Below are positions 1-8,435 of a DNA stretch of 64,000 nt, one piece after another; position 1 is the first letter of the stretch; the number at the start of each line of letters is the position of its first letter. The translations under genes were made by a program, and so were the position numbers. The notes below the pieces were generated by a model that was not told where the DNA came from, made no database searches, and saw only the letters and a list, made by a program, of their open reading frames with translations. The stretch comes from Desulfurella amilsii (GTDB lineage Bacteria > Campylobacterota_A > Desulfurellia > Desulfurellales > Desulfurellaceae): positions 62,001 through 126,000 of the forward strand of contig NZ_MDSU01000018.1 of the NCBI RefSeq assembly GCF_002119425.1. The letters are read 5' to 3'.

Positions 1-483
1 AATTAAAGCTAACATATCCCCAAATAAAGCTACTTTGTCAATTTTAGAGCTAAATAGATTACCATCATTTACTGTTATAATAATCGTTCCAATAAAAGAT
101 ACAATTAACGCTAAAACCATCTTAAATGTAATTTTTTCTTTCATTAAAAACAGCGATACCAAAACTACAAAAAAGGGGTTAGTGCTAACAAGCACCACTG
201 AGCTTGCGATAGAAGTGTATTTTAGTGAAGCAATCCAAAAATAAAAATGCAACGCTAAAAAAACACCACTTAAAAAACCAAGCAAAAGCTCTTTTCTTGA
301 TAACGGTAGTATTTTGTTCTTTTTTAAAATGTTAATAAGCAATAATATTAGCGCTGCAATATCAAGCCTATACATTGATAATACTATGCTTGGCACATTG
401 GCACATTCCTTTATAAATATCGAAGCAAAGCTAACGCCAATTATACCTATTAAGCTGGCTAAAATAATTTTATGCTTACTCAA
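1..483 (-). CDS. EamA/DMT family transporter, N-terminal part (runs off window start)
   Basis: The minus strand is open from a TTG at 481-483 to the window edge (161 codons seen). The translation is hydrophobic, with about four or five membrane segments in the usual spacing of drug/metabolite transporter (EamA) proteins. It includes the family-like stretches around FYFWIASLKYTS and VVLVSTNPFF. The TTG start overlaps the stop of the upstream glycyl radical enzyme gene by a few bases, so the two are probably translationally coupled. No ATG lies in frame before a point well inside the first transmembrane pair. The substrate is unknown; coupling to the glycyl radical operon suggests a metabolite of that pathway, which is inference. 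Confidence 0.7.
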   Translation of the reverse strand, partial: MSKHKIILASLIGIIGVSFASIFIKECANVPSIVLSMYRLDIAALILLLINILKKNKILPLSRKELLLGFLSGVFLALHFYFWIASLKYTSIASSVVLVSTNPFFVVLVSLFLMKEKITFKMVLALIVSFIGTIIITVNDGNLFSSKIDKVALFGDMLALI

Positions 484-2881
484 AACTATGCTGTGTCCTT
501 GCTATTATTTCATTTTGTAGCTGTTCATTTAAGTGACAAAAATAATCGCTATACCCGGCCACCCTTACAATCAAATCAGAGTAATCCTGCGGTTTTTTTT
601 GGGCTTCTTTTAAGGTATTTGCATCTACTACATTAAACTGCACATGATGCCCATCAAGTTTAAAATACGATCTAATTAGACTCACTAAAGCATTTATACC
701 TTTTTGATCTTTTAGTAAATCAGGTGTAAACTTCATATTAAGCAGTGTTCCTCCGGTTTTTATATGATCCATTTTTGATGCAGATTTTATCACAGCTGTG
801 GGTCCTTTTCGATCTGCTCCTTGGGTTGGCGATATACCTTCTGAGATAGGAATATAGGCTAGTCTACCATCTGGCGTTGCAAGCATCTTCGACCCAAAAT
901 ACACATGCACAGTTGTTGGCAACATATTTATCCTAAAGGTTCCACCTTTATAAGTAGGCTTGCCATCAATATTTTTAAAAAATTCATCGAATACTTCTTG
1001 CATTATGCTGTCAGCAAAATCATCATCGTTGCCATATTTGGGTGCTTTATTAAGCATTATTTGTCTTTGGATTTCAAAACCTTCAAAGTTTGATTTTAGC
1101 ATTAAAAGCAAATCATTCGGCTCTATTTTCTTTGTATTAAACACAAGGTACTTTATGCTCGACAAACTATCTGTAACTGTTCCTATGCCTGTGCCTTGTA
1201 TGTAGCACGTATTGTACCTTGTGCCACCTGCGTTGAAGTCTTTGCCGTTTTGTATACAATCATCAATAAGCACAGATAAAAATGGGACAGGGCAATATTT
1301 TGCATATATTTGCTCAATCATTAAACTGCCTTTCATTTTGATATCAATAAAGTACTGTAATTGCTTTTTGTAGGCATCGAAAAATTCATCAAATGTACTA
1401 TAGTCTTGAAAATTTTTTATTTTCAAACCGATTTGCTTGCCAGTAAGAGGATCTATACCATTATTTAATGTGATTTCTAGCACCTTTGGCAGGCTAAAAT
1501 ATCCAGTTAATGTGTAGCTTTCTTTGCCAAAAGCCCCAGATTCCACACAGCCGCTTGTGCCGCCAAGTCGTGCATCCTCTATAGATTTGCCTTGCCTTAA
1601 TAATTCTTGCACTACAGAATCCGCATTAAAAATAGCCGGTTGTCCAAATCCAGTTTTTATTACATCTATAGCCCTTTTTATGAACTCATCAGGTGTTTTT
1701 TTGCTAACATGAATTGAAGGGTTTGGTTGCACAAGCCTCATTTCTTCAATCACATCCAGCGTTAGATAAGATAGCTCATTAACACTTGGATTGCCTTTTT
1801 CACCCAAACCACCTAAATTAATTTGGGCAAAATCCGTATACGTTGAGCTCTCCTGCGCTGTCACACCCACTTTTGCAACCGCTGGATGGTTATTAAATTT
1901 TATCCATAAACACTCAAGTAGCTCTTTTGCCTTTTGCTTTGTTAAAATACCTCTTTCAATATCCTTTTTGTAAAATGGGTATAGATGCATATCAAGCTTA
2001 CCAGGGCTAAATGAATCCCAACCATTAAGCTCGGTTATTACGCCAAGATGTACAAACCAGTAATACTGAATTGCTTCATAAAAAGTTTCTGGCTTGTAAG
2101 CTGGCACTTTGTTACAAATCCTTGCAATCTCTAAAAGCTCTTGCTTTCTAGTGGGGTTTTGCTCTGATTGGGCTATTCTTAAAGCTTCTTTTGCGTATCT
2201 ATTTGCGAATTTTATAATTGCATTTGCAGCAATCTTCATTGCATGGAGTTCTTCTTTTTTGCTCAAACTTTCTGGATCATTTTTTGAATTGTTGAGTGTT
2301 TCATTTATCTGGTCAATGATGTCAAGCATACCCATTTTATAAATTTTATCGCCCAAAACCGTATGACCAGGTGCGCGCTGTTCCATAAATTCGGTAAAAA
2401 CACCAGCTTCAAATGCATCAAGCCACGCTTGATGCATATTTGAAAATATCTTTTCCCTTATAGTTTTGCCACTCCAATAGGGTATTATAGCATCTTTATA
2501 AAGCAAAAATACTTCATCATCAACCCTATAGGGGACCTTAGATCTTTCATTTAAAATTTTTAAATCTTGTAATGAGTGTAGATTGATTTCTGGATAAGTT
2601 GGCGTCGCCTTAGGAAACTCCCCACGCTCTCCCACTATCAATTCATCGTCAAGTAGTGTTACTTTTTTATTTTCCAAAATATACTCAAATGCTAGCGCCC
2701 TTTTTAAAGGTATGCTGTCAACATCATTTTTTTTGTAAAACTCTGTTAAAAGCATTGCTCTTTCGGCGGAAATTTTTTCTTGAGCGTGCAAGCTTTGTTC
2801 GTATAGTTTTTTAATACGAGCGGTGCAACCCCTTAGTGTTTTTGGTTGTTTAAACCCTACAATTGAGCAACTCGTTTGCAT
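476..2881 (-). CDS. Glycyl radical enzyme, dehydratase type, HypD-like
   Basis: An 801-residue glycyl radical enzyme. The catalytic thiyl cysteine C445 and the general-base glutamate E447 sit in GTSGCVESG, a pattern shared by the dehydratase/lyase branch (glycerol, hydroxyproline, choline, isethionate enzymes) and differing from the Cys-Cys of pyruvate formate-lyase. The C-terminal glycyl loop RVAGYSDYF places the radical at about G776. From recalled family sequences the chain looks closest to trans-4-hydroxyproline dehydratase (HypD), but isethionate sulfite-lyase and related enzymes are near neighbours. No proC, which often accompanies hypD, is nearby. A strong AGGAGG ribosome site precedes the ATG. 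The gene is last but one of a GntR-activase-enzyme operon. Family certain, substrate open. Confidence 0.85.
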   Translation of the reverse strand: MQTSCSIVGFKQPKTLRGCTARIKKLYEQSLHAQEKISAERAMLLTEFYKKNDVDSIPLKRALAFEYILENKKVTLLDDELIVGERGEFPKATPTYPEINLHSLQDLKILNERSKVPYRVDDEVFLLYKDAIIPYWSGKTIREKIFSNMHQAWLDAFEAGVFTEFMEQRAPGHTVLGDKIYKMGMLDIIDQINETLNNSKNDPESLSKKEELHAMKIAANAIIKFANRYAKEALRIAQSEQNPTRKQELLEIARICNKVPAYKPETFYEAIQYYWFVHLGVITELNGWDSFSPGKLDMHLYPFYKKDIERGILTKQKAKELLECLWIKFNNHPAVAKVGVTAQESSTYTDFAQINLGGLGEKGNPSVNELSYLTLDVIEEMRLVQPNPSIHVSKKTPDEFIKRAIDVIKTGFGQPAIFNADSVVQELLRQGKSIEDARLGGTSGCVESGAFGKESYTLTGYFSLPKVLEITLNNGIDPLTGKQIGLKIKNFQDYSTFDEFFDAYKKQLQYFIDIKMKGSLMIEQIYAKYCPVPFLSVLIDDCIQNGKDFNAGGTRYNTCYIQGTGIGTVTDSLSSIKYLVFNTKKIEPNDLLLMLKSNFEGFEIQRQIMLNKAPKYGNDDDFADSIMQEVFDEFFKNIDGKPTYKGGTFRINMLPTTVHVYFGSKMLATPDGRLAYIPISEGISPTQGADRKGPTAVIKSASKMDHIKTGGTLLNMKFTPDLLKDQKGINALVSLIRSYFKLDGHHVQFNVVDANTLKEAQKKPQDYSDLIVRVAGYSDYFCHLNEQLQNEIIARTQHSFE

Positions 2882-2882
2882 A

Positions 2883-3779
2883 TTAGCCTCCTATATTTAC
2901 AATAAATTCTTGAGACTTAAAAAAGTTTGCTATTGAATTAACTGCTTCATCAGATGGTTTTTTAATATGTTGAAGTTTAAATTCCATATTAAGCCGCCTA
3001 TACTTATCAAGCATTATATTGTGATAAAAAAGCAAATCTATCTTGTGAATCTTTAGTTTTTTCAAAAATATAGCAGTTTGAGAAAGATTATCCAAATTAT
3101 CATTAATCGTTGGTATTATCGGTAGCCTTATAGTGATTTTGTCTCTTGCGGCGCAAGAGAGTTTTTCTAAATTTTCAAGAATGATTTGATTTGATACGCC
3201 TGTGTATTTTTTGTGCAATTGTGGATCCATTATCTTTAAATCGTACAAAAACTGGTCAGTATAGTCTAAAATCTTTTCTATATTTGAAAAGTTTGTATAG
3301 CCTGAAGTATCAATCGCAATATTTAGATAGTAATCCTTTAGTTTTTTAACCAAATACAATAAAAATTTGGCCTGAGAAAATGGTTCTCCACCAGAAATTG
3401 TAACACCACCCTCACTGTAGAATACTTTATCTTTTAATATTTCTTCAACCAATTCATTTATGCTGTAGAGTGCTCCAATTTCAGATAGGGCGTTTGTAGG
3501 GCAACTCTTTGTGCAATCCAAGCACATGTTACATAAAAGTTTGTTGATATGAGCTTTGTTGTCAATTATTTTAATGGCTTGTTTTTTACAAATATGTTCG
3601 CATGTCTTACAATTTATGCATTTGTTTTCATAATGCACTAATTGTGTTTTAAAACTTTGACTTTCTGGGTTATGACACCAAAGGCACGACAAAGGACAAC
3701 CTTTAAAGAATATTGTTGTCCTGATACCTTCTCCATCGTGAATAGAATATCGCTTAATATCAAAAATTAGACCTTTCAT
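2883..3779 (-). CDS. Glycyl radical enzyme activating enzyme (radical SAM)
   Basis: A 298-residue radical SAM activase that installs the glycyl radical on the enzyme encoded one base downstream. The SAM cluster motif CPLSCLWC (CxxxCxxC) lies near residue 30. It is followed by two ferredoxin-type 4Fe-4S motifs, CINCKTCEHIC and CNMCLDCTKSC, at roughly residues 52-100; this insertion is typical of activases for dehydratase-type glycyl radical enzymes and absent from the short PFL activase. A GGxP-like SGGEPF motif follows. The start codon overlaps the GntR stop as ATGA, so expression is coupled to the regulator. Oxygen-sensitive chemistry implies an anaerobic host. Confidence 0.93.
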   Translation of the reverse strand: MKGLIFDIKRYSIHDGEGIRTTIFFKGCPLSCLWCHNPESQSFKTQLVHYENKCINCKTCEHICKKQAIKIIDNKAHINKLLCNMCLDCTKSCPTNALSEIGALYSINELVEEILKDKVFYSEGGVTISGGEPFSQAKFLLYLVKKLKDYYLNIAIDTSGYTNFSNIEKILDYTDQFLYDLKIMDPQLHKKYTGVSNQIILENLEKLSCAARDKITIRLPIIPTINDNLDNLSQTAIFLKKLKIHKIDLLFYHNIMLDKYRRLNMEFKLQHIKKPSDEAVNSIANFFKSQEFIVNIGG

Positions 3780-4432
3780 TGTCTAAAGTAATACTCCATA
3801 ATAAATTTTTCCTGCACACTAAAAGACCAATGAACATCCTTCATAAATACAGCTGCCTTAAAACAATCTTTTTCCAACAATTCTATGAAAGAATCATGTT
3901 CTGTTGTTGATCGCTTTTCCCACTCTGGCAAATAATGTGCTTTTTTTGGAAAATCATAAAGCCTTTGTCTTAAGTTTTCAATTATTTTTAGGGCATAGTG
4001 ATTTTTACTTAAATTTAAGTATGAGTTGTGAAAATTTAAATTGTTTTTATAGTACAAGTCAAAATTTGATTCATCAAGTGCTTTTTGCATCACATCATTG
4101 TAAACTTTTAGTTTTTCAATCAATTGACTGTCAATATAAAGACACAGCTGTTGTATAATAGCGCATTCCAAAGCTCCAATTATTTCATAAAAATACTTAA
4201 CATCATCTACACTAAGTTTATTAATCAATATACCTTTTCTTGGCTTTATCGTAACGAAACCATACATCTCAAGTTGCAACAGAGCATCTCTTAAAGGTGT
4301 TTTGCTAATTTTTAGCAGATTTGATAAGGCATTGATATCAATATAGTCGCCACCTTTTAGATTTTGTTTGTTTATCTGTTCCTTTAAGTACTCGTATACT
4401 TGTTCCCTTAAAGACTTTAAATTAATTTCCAT
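3776..4432 (-). CDS. GntR-family transcriptional regulator with FCD-type ligand domain
   Basis: A 218-residue regulator. Residues 1-70 form the winged helix typical of GntR proteins (LREQVYEYLKEQI, then the recognition-helix region ISKTPLRDALLQLE). The C-terminal half is all-helical and of the FCD class, which binds carboxylate or amino acid effectors. It is the first gene of an operon with the activase and glycyl radical enzyme and overlaps the activase by four bases, so it is the likely local, autoregulated switch. No Shine-Dalgarno sequence is visible. A TGATATATCA palindrome just upstream of the ATG could be its own operator. Confidence 0.85.
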   Translation of the reverse strand: MEINLKSLREQVYEYLKEQINKQNLKGGDYIDINALSNLLKISKTPLRDALLQLEMYGFVTIKPRKGILINKLSVDDVKYFYEIIGALECAIIQQLCLYIDSQLIEKLKVYNDVMQKALDESNFDLYYKNNLNFHNSYLNLSKNHYALKIIENLRQRLYDFPKKAHYLPEWEKRSTTEHDSFIELLEKDCFKAAVFMKDVHWSFSVQEKFIMEYYFRQ

Positions 4433-4433
4433 C

Positions 4434-4450
4434 TGATATCTGATATATCA
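4434..4450 (-). promoter_or_regulatory. Candidate GntR operator upstream of the glycyl radical operon
   Basis: The perfect palindrome TGATATATCA (4441-4450) sits immediately upstream of the regulator start and overlaps an AT-rich stretch that could be its -10 region. An adjoining GATATC extends the symmetry. GntR/FCD regulators usually bind short palindromes of this size. Assignment rests on position and symmetry only. Confidence 0.3.
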
Positions 4451-4461
4451 CATATTTTATT

Positions 4462-4482
4462 AAAAAAAGCCACGACTGTGGC
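4462..4482 (-). terminator. Rho-independent terminator after the BI-1 gene
   Basis: Read on the minus strand, the stem GCCAC / GTGGC (4469-4473 and 4478-4482, four-base loop) is followed directly by an uninterrupted run of T (A on the plus strand, 4462-4468). It lies just after the stop of the BI-1 family gene and before the glycyl radical operon, separating the two units. Confidence 0.75.
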
Positions 4483-4497
4483 CCGTATTTAATTTTT

Positions 4498-5202
4498 TCA
4501 TTCTCTTCTCCCCATCCCAAACAGGTTTAAAAGCATTAAGAAAAGGTTAATAAAGTCAAGATATAAAGCCAAAGCACCAATTACAGTGCCTTTTAAAACT
4601 AAAGAGCTATTGTCTGCATCAATTGTGTAACTCATTTGTTTCAATTTTTGATTATCGTAGGCTGCAAGACCAGCAAATACTATAACGCCAATTACACTTA
4701 TTACAAAATACATCATTGGACTTTTGAGAAATATATTTACCACACTTGCTATAATAACACCTATTAAACCCATAAACAAAAAATGGCCAAAGCCCGTTAA
4801 ATCTTTTTTTGTAGTCAAGCCAAATAAACTCATAACTAAAAACATCAAAGCACTTGTTCCAAATGCTGAAGCAATAACTGTTTGCGTGTATGCTAAAAAG
4901 ATGAAGGATAGTGTTACACCATTGAGTAAACTATACAGTATAAATAAAAAAGCAGCAACTTGAGCATTTAGCTTATTAATTCCCGCACTAATTGTGAACA
5001 CTAGGCCTAATTCCCCTATTATTAAAACCCAAAACAAAATAGGATTTTTGGCAATTATACTCAAGGCTTGAGGGCTGGTAGAAAAACCATAGGAGATTAA
5101 AAAAGTTAACCCTAAACCCAAAAACATCCACAAATATACCTTACTTACAAAAGCTGACGTGCTTATTGCTTGATCTTGTGTTCTTAATATTGTATTTGAC
5201 AT
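4498..5202 (-). CDS. Bax inhibitor-1 (BI-1/YccA/TMBIM) family membrane protein
   Basis: A 234-residue protein with seven hydrophobic segments beginning near residue 20 and ending near the C-terminus, the standard BI-1/YccA size and topology. Family-like features include the GLAAYDNQKLK stretch near residue 180 and the repeated GxxGLxxT segments. Bacterial members are pH-sensitive cation-leak or FtsH-interacting membrane proteins; the role here cannot be read from sequence. A strong GGGAGGTCTGAGGT ribosome site precedes the ATG. It is a single-gene unit closed by the hairpin at 4462-4482. Confidence 0.88.
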   Translation of the reverse strand: MSNTILRTQDQAISTSAFVSKVYLWMFLGLGLTFLISYGFSTSPQALSIIAKNPILFWVLIIGELGLVFTISAGINKLNAQVAAFLFILYSLLNGVTLSFIFLAYTQTVIASAFGTSALMFLVMSLFGLTTKKDLTGFGHFLFMGLIGVIIASVVNIFLKSPMMYFVISVIGVIVFAGLAAYDNQKLKQMSYTIDADNSSLVLKGTVIGALALYLDFINLFLMLLNLFGMGRRE

Positions 5203-5244
5203 ACCTCAGACCTCCCTTTTTTAGATTATAATCAATTTTACGAT

Positions 5245-6129
5245 TTATTCAAGCGATCTAGATCCGATTGATACAATAACTATACCTAAAGCAATAAACA
5301 CTAAACCAACCAACGCAGATAGGTAAATTTTTTGGCCTAAGAATAAATTTAGGTATATAAGCGACAAAAAAGGCGTTAAATAAATACCGTTTGATATAAT
5401 ATGCGTTTTTAAATACTCTAGGGCTTTAAACCAAAATATAAAGCTTATACCATTTATAAATGTTCCATTAACAAACAACCAAAATAAACTTTTAAAATTC
5501 GGTATTTTAAACGTTGATAGTATAAATAGGGTTGGTGTGATAAATATTAAAACAACCAAAAAATATAAAAAAACGCTTGTGGTTTTTTCAAAATTCATCT
5601 TTTTGCCAATAACTGAGTACACAGCAGCACTTAAGGCTGCAAGGAGTGCAAAAAAATCTCCTTTAATATTACCTAGACTTATTTGGAAAATATTCCCTTT
5701 AGTTACAATAATTATTATACCAAAAAAGCTAATCAAAATAGCAAGAATTTTTTTTATTGTGAGTTTTTCTTTAAACACAAATATTGACATAATAAATAAA
5801 AATACGGGCCAGGTATAGTTTAAAATAAACGCACTTACTGGATCTCCAATAGAAAACGCTTTATAAAGCATCAGGTAATTAAAGTAAATACCAATAAAGC
5901 CTATTAAAATAATGTAAAAGTAATCTTTTTTTGTATAAGAAAAAATCAGCTTTAATTTTTTTTGTAAAATCACAAAAACAAACAGAACTATTGTAGAAAT
6001 TATTGTTGAGTAAAATAACATCTGAATATTATCTAAGACAGACAGTATTTCTTTTGAAGCAATAGGTATAAGTGCCCAGCATGCTATACATAAAGCTAGA
6101 TAAATATAACCTTTTTTGGTATTTGACAT
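5245..6129 (-). CDS. EamA/DMT family transporter
   Basis: A 294-residue inner-membrane protein with ten predicted transmembrane segments in two EamA repeats (about residues 5-135 and 155-290). The start codon shares one base with the stop of the upstream ABC ATPase gene, so it is the last gene of the amino acid transporter operon. EamA proteins often export amino acids or related metabolites; pairing with a polar amino acid importer could give uptake and overflow of the same class of solute, which is inference. It is a distant paralogue of the partial gene at the window start. Confidence 0.85.
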   Translation of the reverse strand: MSNTKKGYIYLALCIACWALIPIASKEILSVLDNIQMLFYSTIISTIVLFVFVILQKKLKLIFSYTKKDYFYIILIGFIGIYFNYLMLYKAFSIGDPVSAFILNYTWPVFLFIMSIFVFKEKLTIKKILAILISFFGIIIIVTKGNIFQISLGNIKGDFFALLAALSAAVYSVIGKKMNFEKTTSVFLYFLVVLIFITPTLFILSTFKIPNFKSLFWLFVNGTFINGISFIFWFKALEYLKTHIISNGIYLTPFLSLIYLNLFLGQKIYLSALVGLVFIALGIVIVSIGSRSLE

Positions 6130-6851
6130 TATAGTATTTTACTAATAAAAAGCTTCGTGCGTTCTTGCTTTGGGTTTGTAAAAATTTCCTGAGGTGTTCC
6201 TTCTTCTACAATCTGACCATCATCCATAAACACTACTCTATCACCAACTTCACGTGCAAAACCCATTTCGTGCGTAACAACAATCATAGTCATACCTTCT
6301 TTGGCTAAGTTTCTCATAACATTTAACACTTCACCCACCATTTCTGGATCCAGTGCACTTGTGGGTTCATCAAACAACATTACAATAGGGTTCATAGCCA
6401 AAGCCCTAGCAATTGCCACACGTTGCTGTTGACCACCTGATAATTCATCTGCGTAGTGATTTGCCTTTTCTTCTAAACCAACTTTTTTTAAAAGCTCTAG
6501 TGCAAGCCTGTGAGCTTCTTCTTTAGACTTGCCAAGTACTTTAATGGGTCCAATAGTAATATTATCTATTACTGTTAAGTGTGCAAACAAGTTAAAATGC
6601 TGAAAAACCATTCCCACTTCTCTTCTTACTAAATTTAGGTTAGTTTTATTGTGTGTAATCTCAACATTATTTATGTAAATCTCGCCACTATCAACTTTTT
6701 CCAAGCCATTTAAACATCTTAAAAAAGTGCTTTTCCCTGAACCAGAAGCACCCATTATTACAACAACTTCTTTTGGCTTAACCGATAGCGATACACCTTT
6801 TAGTACTAAATTTTTTCCAAAGCTTTTTTTAACATTTTTAGCGTCTATCAA
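6129..6851 (-). CDS. glnQ: Polar amino acid ABC transporter ATP-binding protein (GlnQ/HisP type)
   Basis: A 240-residue ABC ATPase that energises amino acid import. Walker A is GASGSGKST (near residue 35), the signature is LSGGQQQR (near 135), and Walker B is [15 protein letters not shown] (near 155) with the H-loop histidine in VVTHEM. Length and motif spacing are those of the GlnQ family. The start is TTG at 6849-6851, chosen because AAAGGAG lies about seven bases upstream and the alignment with family N-termini fits; it overlaps the permease gene by 14 bases. The exact amino acid transported is not readable. Confidence 0.92.
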   Translation of the reverse strand: MIDAKNVKKSFGKNLVLKGVSLSVKPKEVVVIMGASGSGKSTFLRCLNGLEKVDSGEIYINNVEITHNKTNLNLVRREVGMVFQHFNLFAHLTVIDNITIGPIKVLGKSKEEAHRLALELLKKVGLEEKANHYADELSGGQQQRVAIARALAMNPIVMLFDEPTSALDPEMVGEVLNVMRNLAKEGMTMIVVTHEMGFAREVGDRVVFMDDGQIVEEGTPQEIFTNPKQERTKLFISKIL

Positions 6852-7515
6852 TTTTGAATCTCCTTTCTAAATATCCAGAAATTCCAGTCAATGTGAAAAT
6901 TATAGCTAGATATATTACAGCTACCGCAGTCCAGATTTGCAATGATGCAAATGTTGTAGAAATAATCATTTGACCCTGCCTTGTAAGCTCTGAGATGGAA
7001 ATTACAGATAACAGTGATGTGTCTTTGATAGTTTGTATAAATTGATTGACAAGTGGTGGTATCATACGCTTAAAAGCTTGAGGTAATATAATATATCTCA
7101 TTGTTTTATATTTTGTCATACCAATACTATAAGCTGCTTCTGTTTGACCTTTTCCTATAGACAAAATACCAGCTCTAATGATTTCTGTAAGGTATGCGCC
7201 TTCATTAAGGGACAGTGCAAGTATACCAGCAATAGGCGTAAAATAAGGGTGAAACCACTCATGTAAAGGCAAAATCATTGGAAGCGCAAAGTAAATATAA
7301 AAAATCTCAACGAGCAAAGGCAGTCCTCTAAAAATATGTACATAAACTTCGCCTGTTTTTTTGAATATGGGATTGTGTGAAATTTTAAATAATGCAAATA
7401 TAAGTCCAAGAAATGTTGCTACAATTATAACAACTACTGAGTAGAACAGTGTTAGTTTTGCTCCATATATTAGTTGAGGTAAATTTTGCCAAATTACATT
7501 TAAAAAATCACTCAC
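6838..7515 (-). CDS. glnP: Polar amino acid ABC transporter permease (GlnP/HisM type)
   Basis: A 225-residue inner-membrane permease of the His/Glu/Gln/Arg/opine type with about five transmembrane helices. The cytoplasmic coupling loop is visible as [25 protein letters not shown], shown here only by its endpoints EAAYSIGM and LPQAFKR around residues 135-155. It pairs with the downstream ATPase and the upstream binding protein. It is separated from the binding-protein gene by a transcription terminator, so permease and ATPase are probably made at lower levels than the binding protein. Confidence 0.92.
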   Translation of the reverse strand: MSDFLNVIWQNLPQLIYGAKLTLFYSVVVIIVATFLGLIFALFKISHNPIFKKTGEVYVHIFRGLPLLVEIFYIYFALPMILPLHEWFHPYFTPIAGILALSLNEGAYLTEIIRAGILSIGKGQTEAAYSIGMTKYKTMRYIILPQAFKRMIPPLVNQFIQTIKDTSLLSVISISELTRQGQMIISTTFASLQIWTAVAVIYLAIIFTLTGISGYLERRFKIDRR

Positions 7516-7545
7516 TATAAACTACCAACCTTTTTGAAAAATTAA

Positions 7546-7567
7546 AGCAGCCCTTTGGTTGGCTGCT
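7546..7567 (-). terminator. Terminator/attenuator between binding protein and permease genes
   Basis: On the minus strand AGCAGCC (7561-7567) pairs with GGCTGCT (7546-7552) around an eight-base loop and is followed by a T-rich tail. It lies inside the ABC transporter operon, directly after the binding-protein stop. Partial termination at this place is the usual way such operons make excess periplasmic binding protein. Confidence 0.7.
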
Positions 7568-7576
7568 TATCTTAAA

Positions 7577-8335
7577 TTATTTTGTAATCAATCCAGCATT
7601 ATCATCGCCAAAGTATTTTCTATAAAGTTTTAGGTATGTACCGTTTTGTAGAATTTTTTCAAGACCAGCATTTACTTTTTCAAGCAACCTTGGATCTTGT
7701 TTGCTAACAGCAATTCCATAATCTTCACCGGTTAATAATTTTCCAACCGTATGGACATTTTTATGAGTTTTTGCATAATTAATATTTACTGGGTTATCAA
7801 ACACCACTGCCTGAGCACCACCATTTTGCAATTGGTTGTAAGCATCGTCAATGTTTGTAAAACGTTCTACTTTGATATCTTTCATTTTTGATAACATGAT
7901 ATCAGCGGTTGTCCCTAACTTTGTGGCTGCAGTTTTTCCTTTCAGATCAGCCAAATCTTTAATTGGGCTATCTTTTTTAACCAATATGGACTGTCCTGAG
8001 TGATAATATGGTTTTGAGAAATACACAACTTGAGCCCTCTGAGGTGTAATTGTCATACCTGCTACTGCCATTTGAATTGTACCCGTTTGGAGTGCTGGAA
8101 TCAGACCTTGAAAATCCATAGTGTGCCATTCAACTTTAAATCCTTCTGCTTTTGCAATGGCATTTACCAAATCAACATCAAAACCTACTACTTTACCATG
8201 TTCTTGCATTTCAAATGGTGGGAAAGTAGTATCCACGCCTACTTTAACTACCGGTTCGGCTTTAGCCAAATTTAGCAAACCTAAGGAAAATACGAAAAAA
8301 CTAGCTACAAAAAACACAAAAACTTTACGAAGCAT
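7577..8335 (-). CDS. glnH: Periplasmic amino acid-binding protein (family 3 solute-binding protein)
   Basis: A 252-residue protein with a clear Sec signal peptide (positively charged start, hydrophobic core, cleavage probably after AKA near residue 27). The mature part starts with VVKVGVDTTFPPFE, the family 3 opening, and contains the ligand loop AVAGMTITPQRAQVVYFS near residue 100. Homologues bind glutamine, glutamate, histidine or arginine; which one cannot be decided here. It is the first gene of the importer operon, followed by an attenuating hairpin and then permease and ATPase. Confidence 0.92.
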   Translation of the reverse strand: MLRKVFVFFVASFFVFSLGLLNLAKAEPVVKVGVDTTFPPFEMQEHGKVVGFDVDLVNAIAKAEGFKVEWHTMDFQGLIPALQTGTIQMAVAGMTITPQRAQVVYFSKPYYHSGQSILVKKDSPIKDLADLKGKTAATKLGTTADIMLSKMKDIKVERFTNIDDAYNQLQNGGAQAVVFDNPVNINYAKTHKNVHTVGKLLTGEDYGIAVSKQDPRLLEKVNAGLEKILQNGTYLKLYRKYFGDDNAGLITK

Positions 8336-8363
8336 ACAAACCCCCTTTTAATTTTCTACTTAA

Positions 8364-8392
8364 GTTTTAACAAATTATAATAAAATTGTCAA
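8364..8392 (-). promoter_or_regulatory. Candidate sigma-70-type promoter of the amino acid importer operon
   Basis: Minus strand: a perfect -35 hexamer TTGACA (8387-8392) lies 17 bases before the weak -10 candidate TAAAAC (8364-8369), about 30 bases upstream of the binding-protein ATG. The -35 box is convincing, the -10 box is not. Confidence 0.3.
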
Positions 8393-8409
8393 CTGATTTT
8401 TAATTAGAT

Positions 8410-8429
8410 GGGGTGCGCTAATGCACCCC
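8410..8429 (-). terminator. Terminator hairpin after the MFS transporter gene
   Basis: GGGGTGC (8410-8416) and GCACCCC (8423-8429) form a seven-pair GC-rich stem with a six-base loop, just after the MFS stop codon. The downstream T-tract on the minus strand is weak and interrupted, so termination efficiency is uncertain. Confidence 0.6.
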
Positions 8430-8435
8430 TAAAGT

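Noticed and set aside
35-520. Short plus-strand open frames at the window start
   Set aside because: They lie opposite a continuous minus-strand frame with EamA-type membrane segments and have no ribosome sites or recognisable content.
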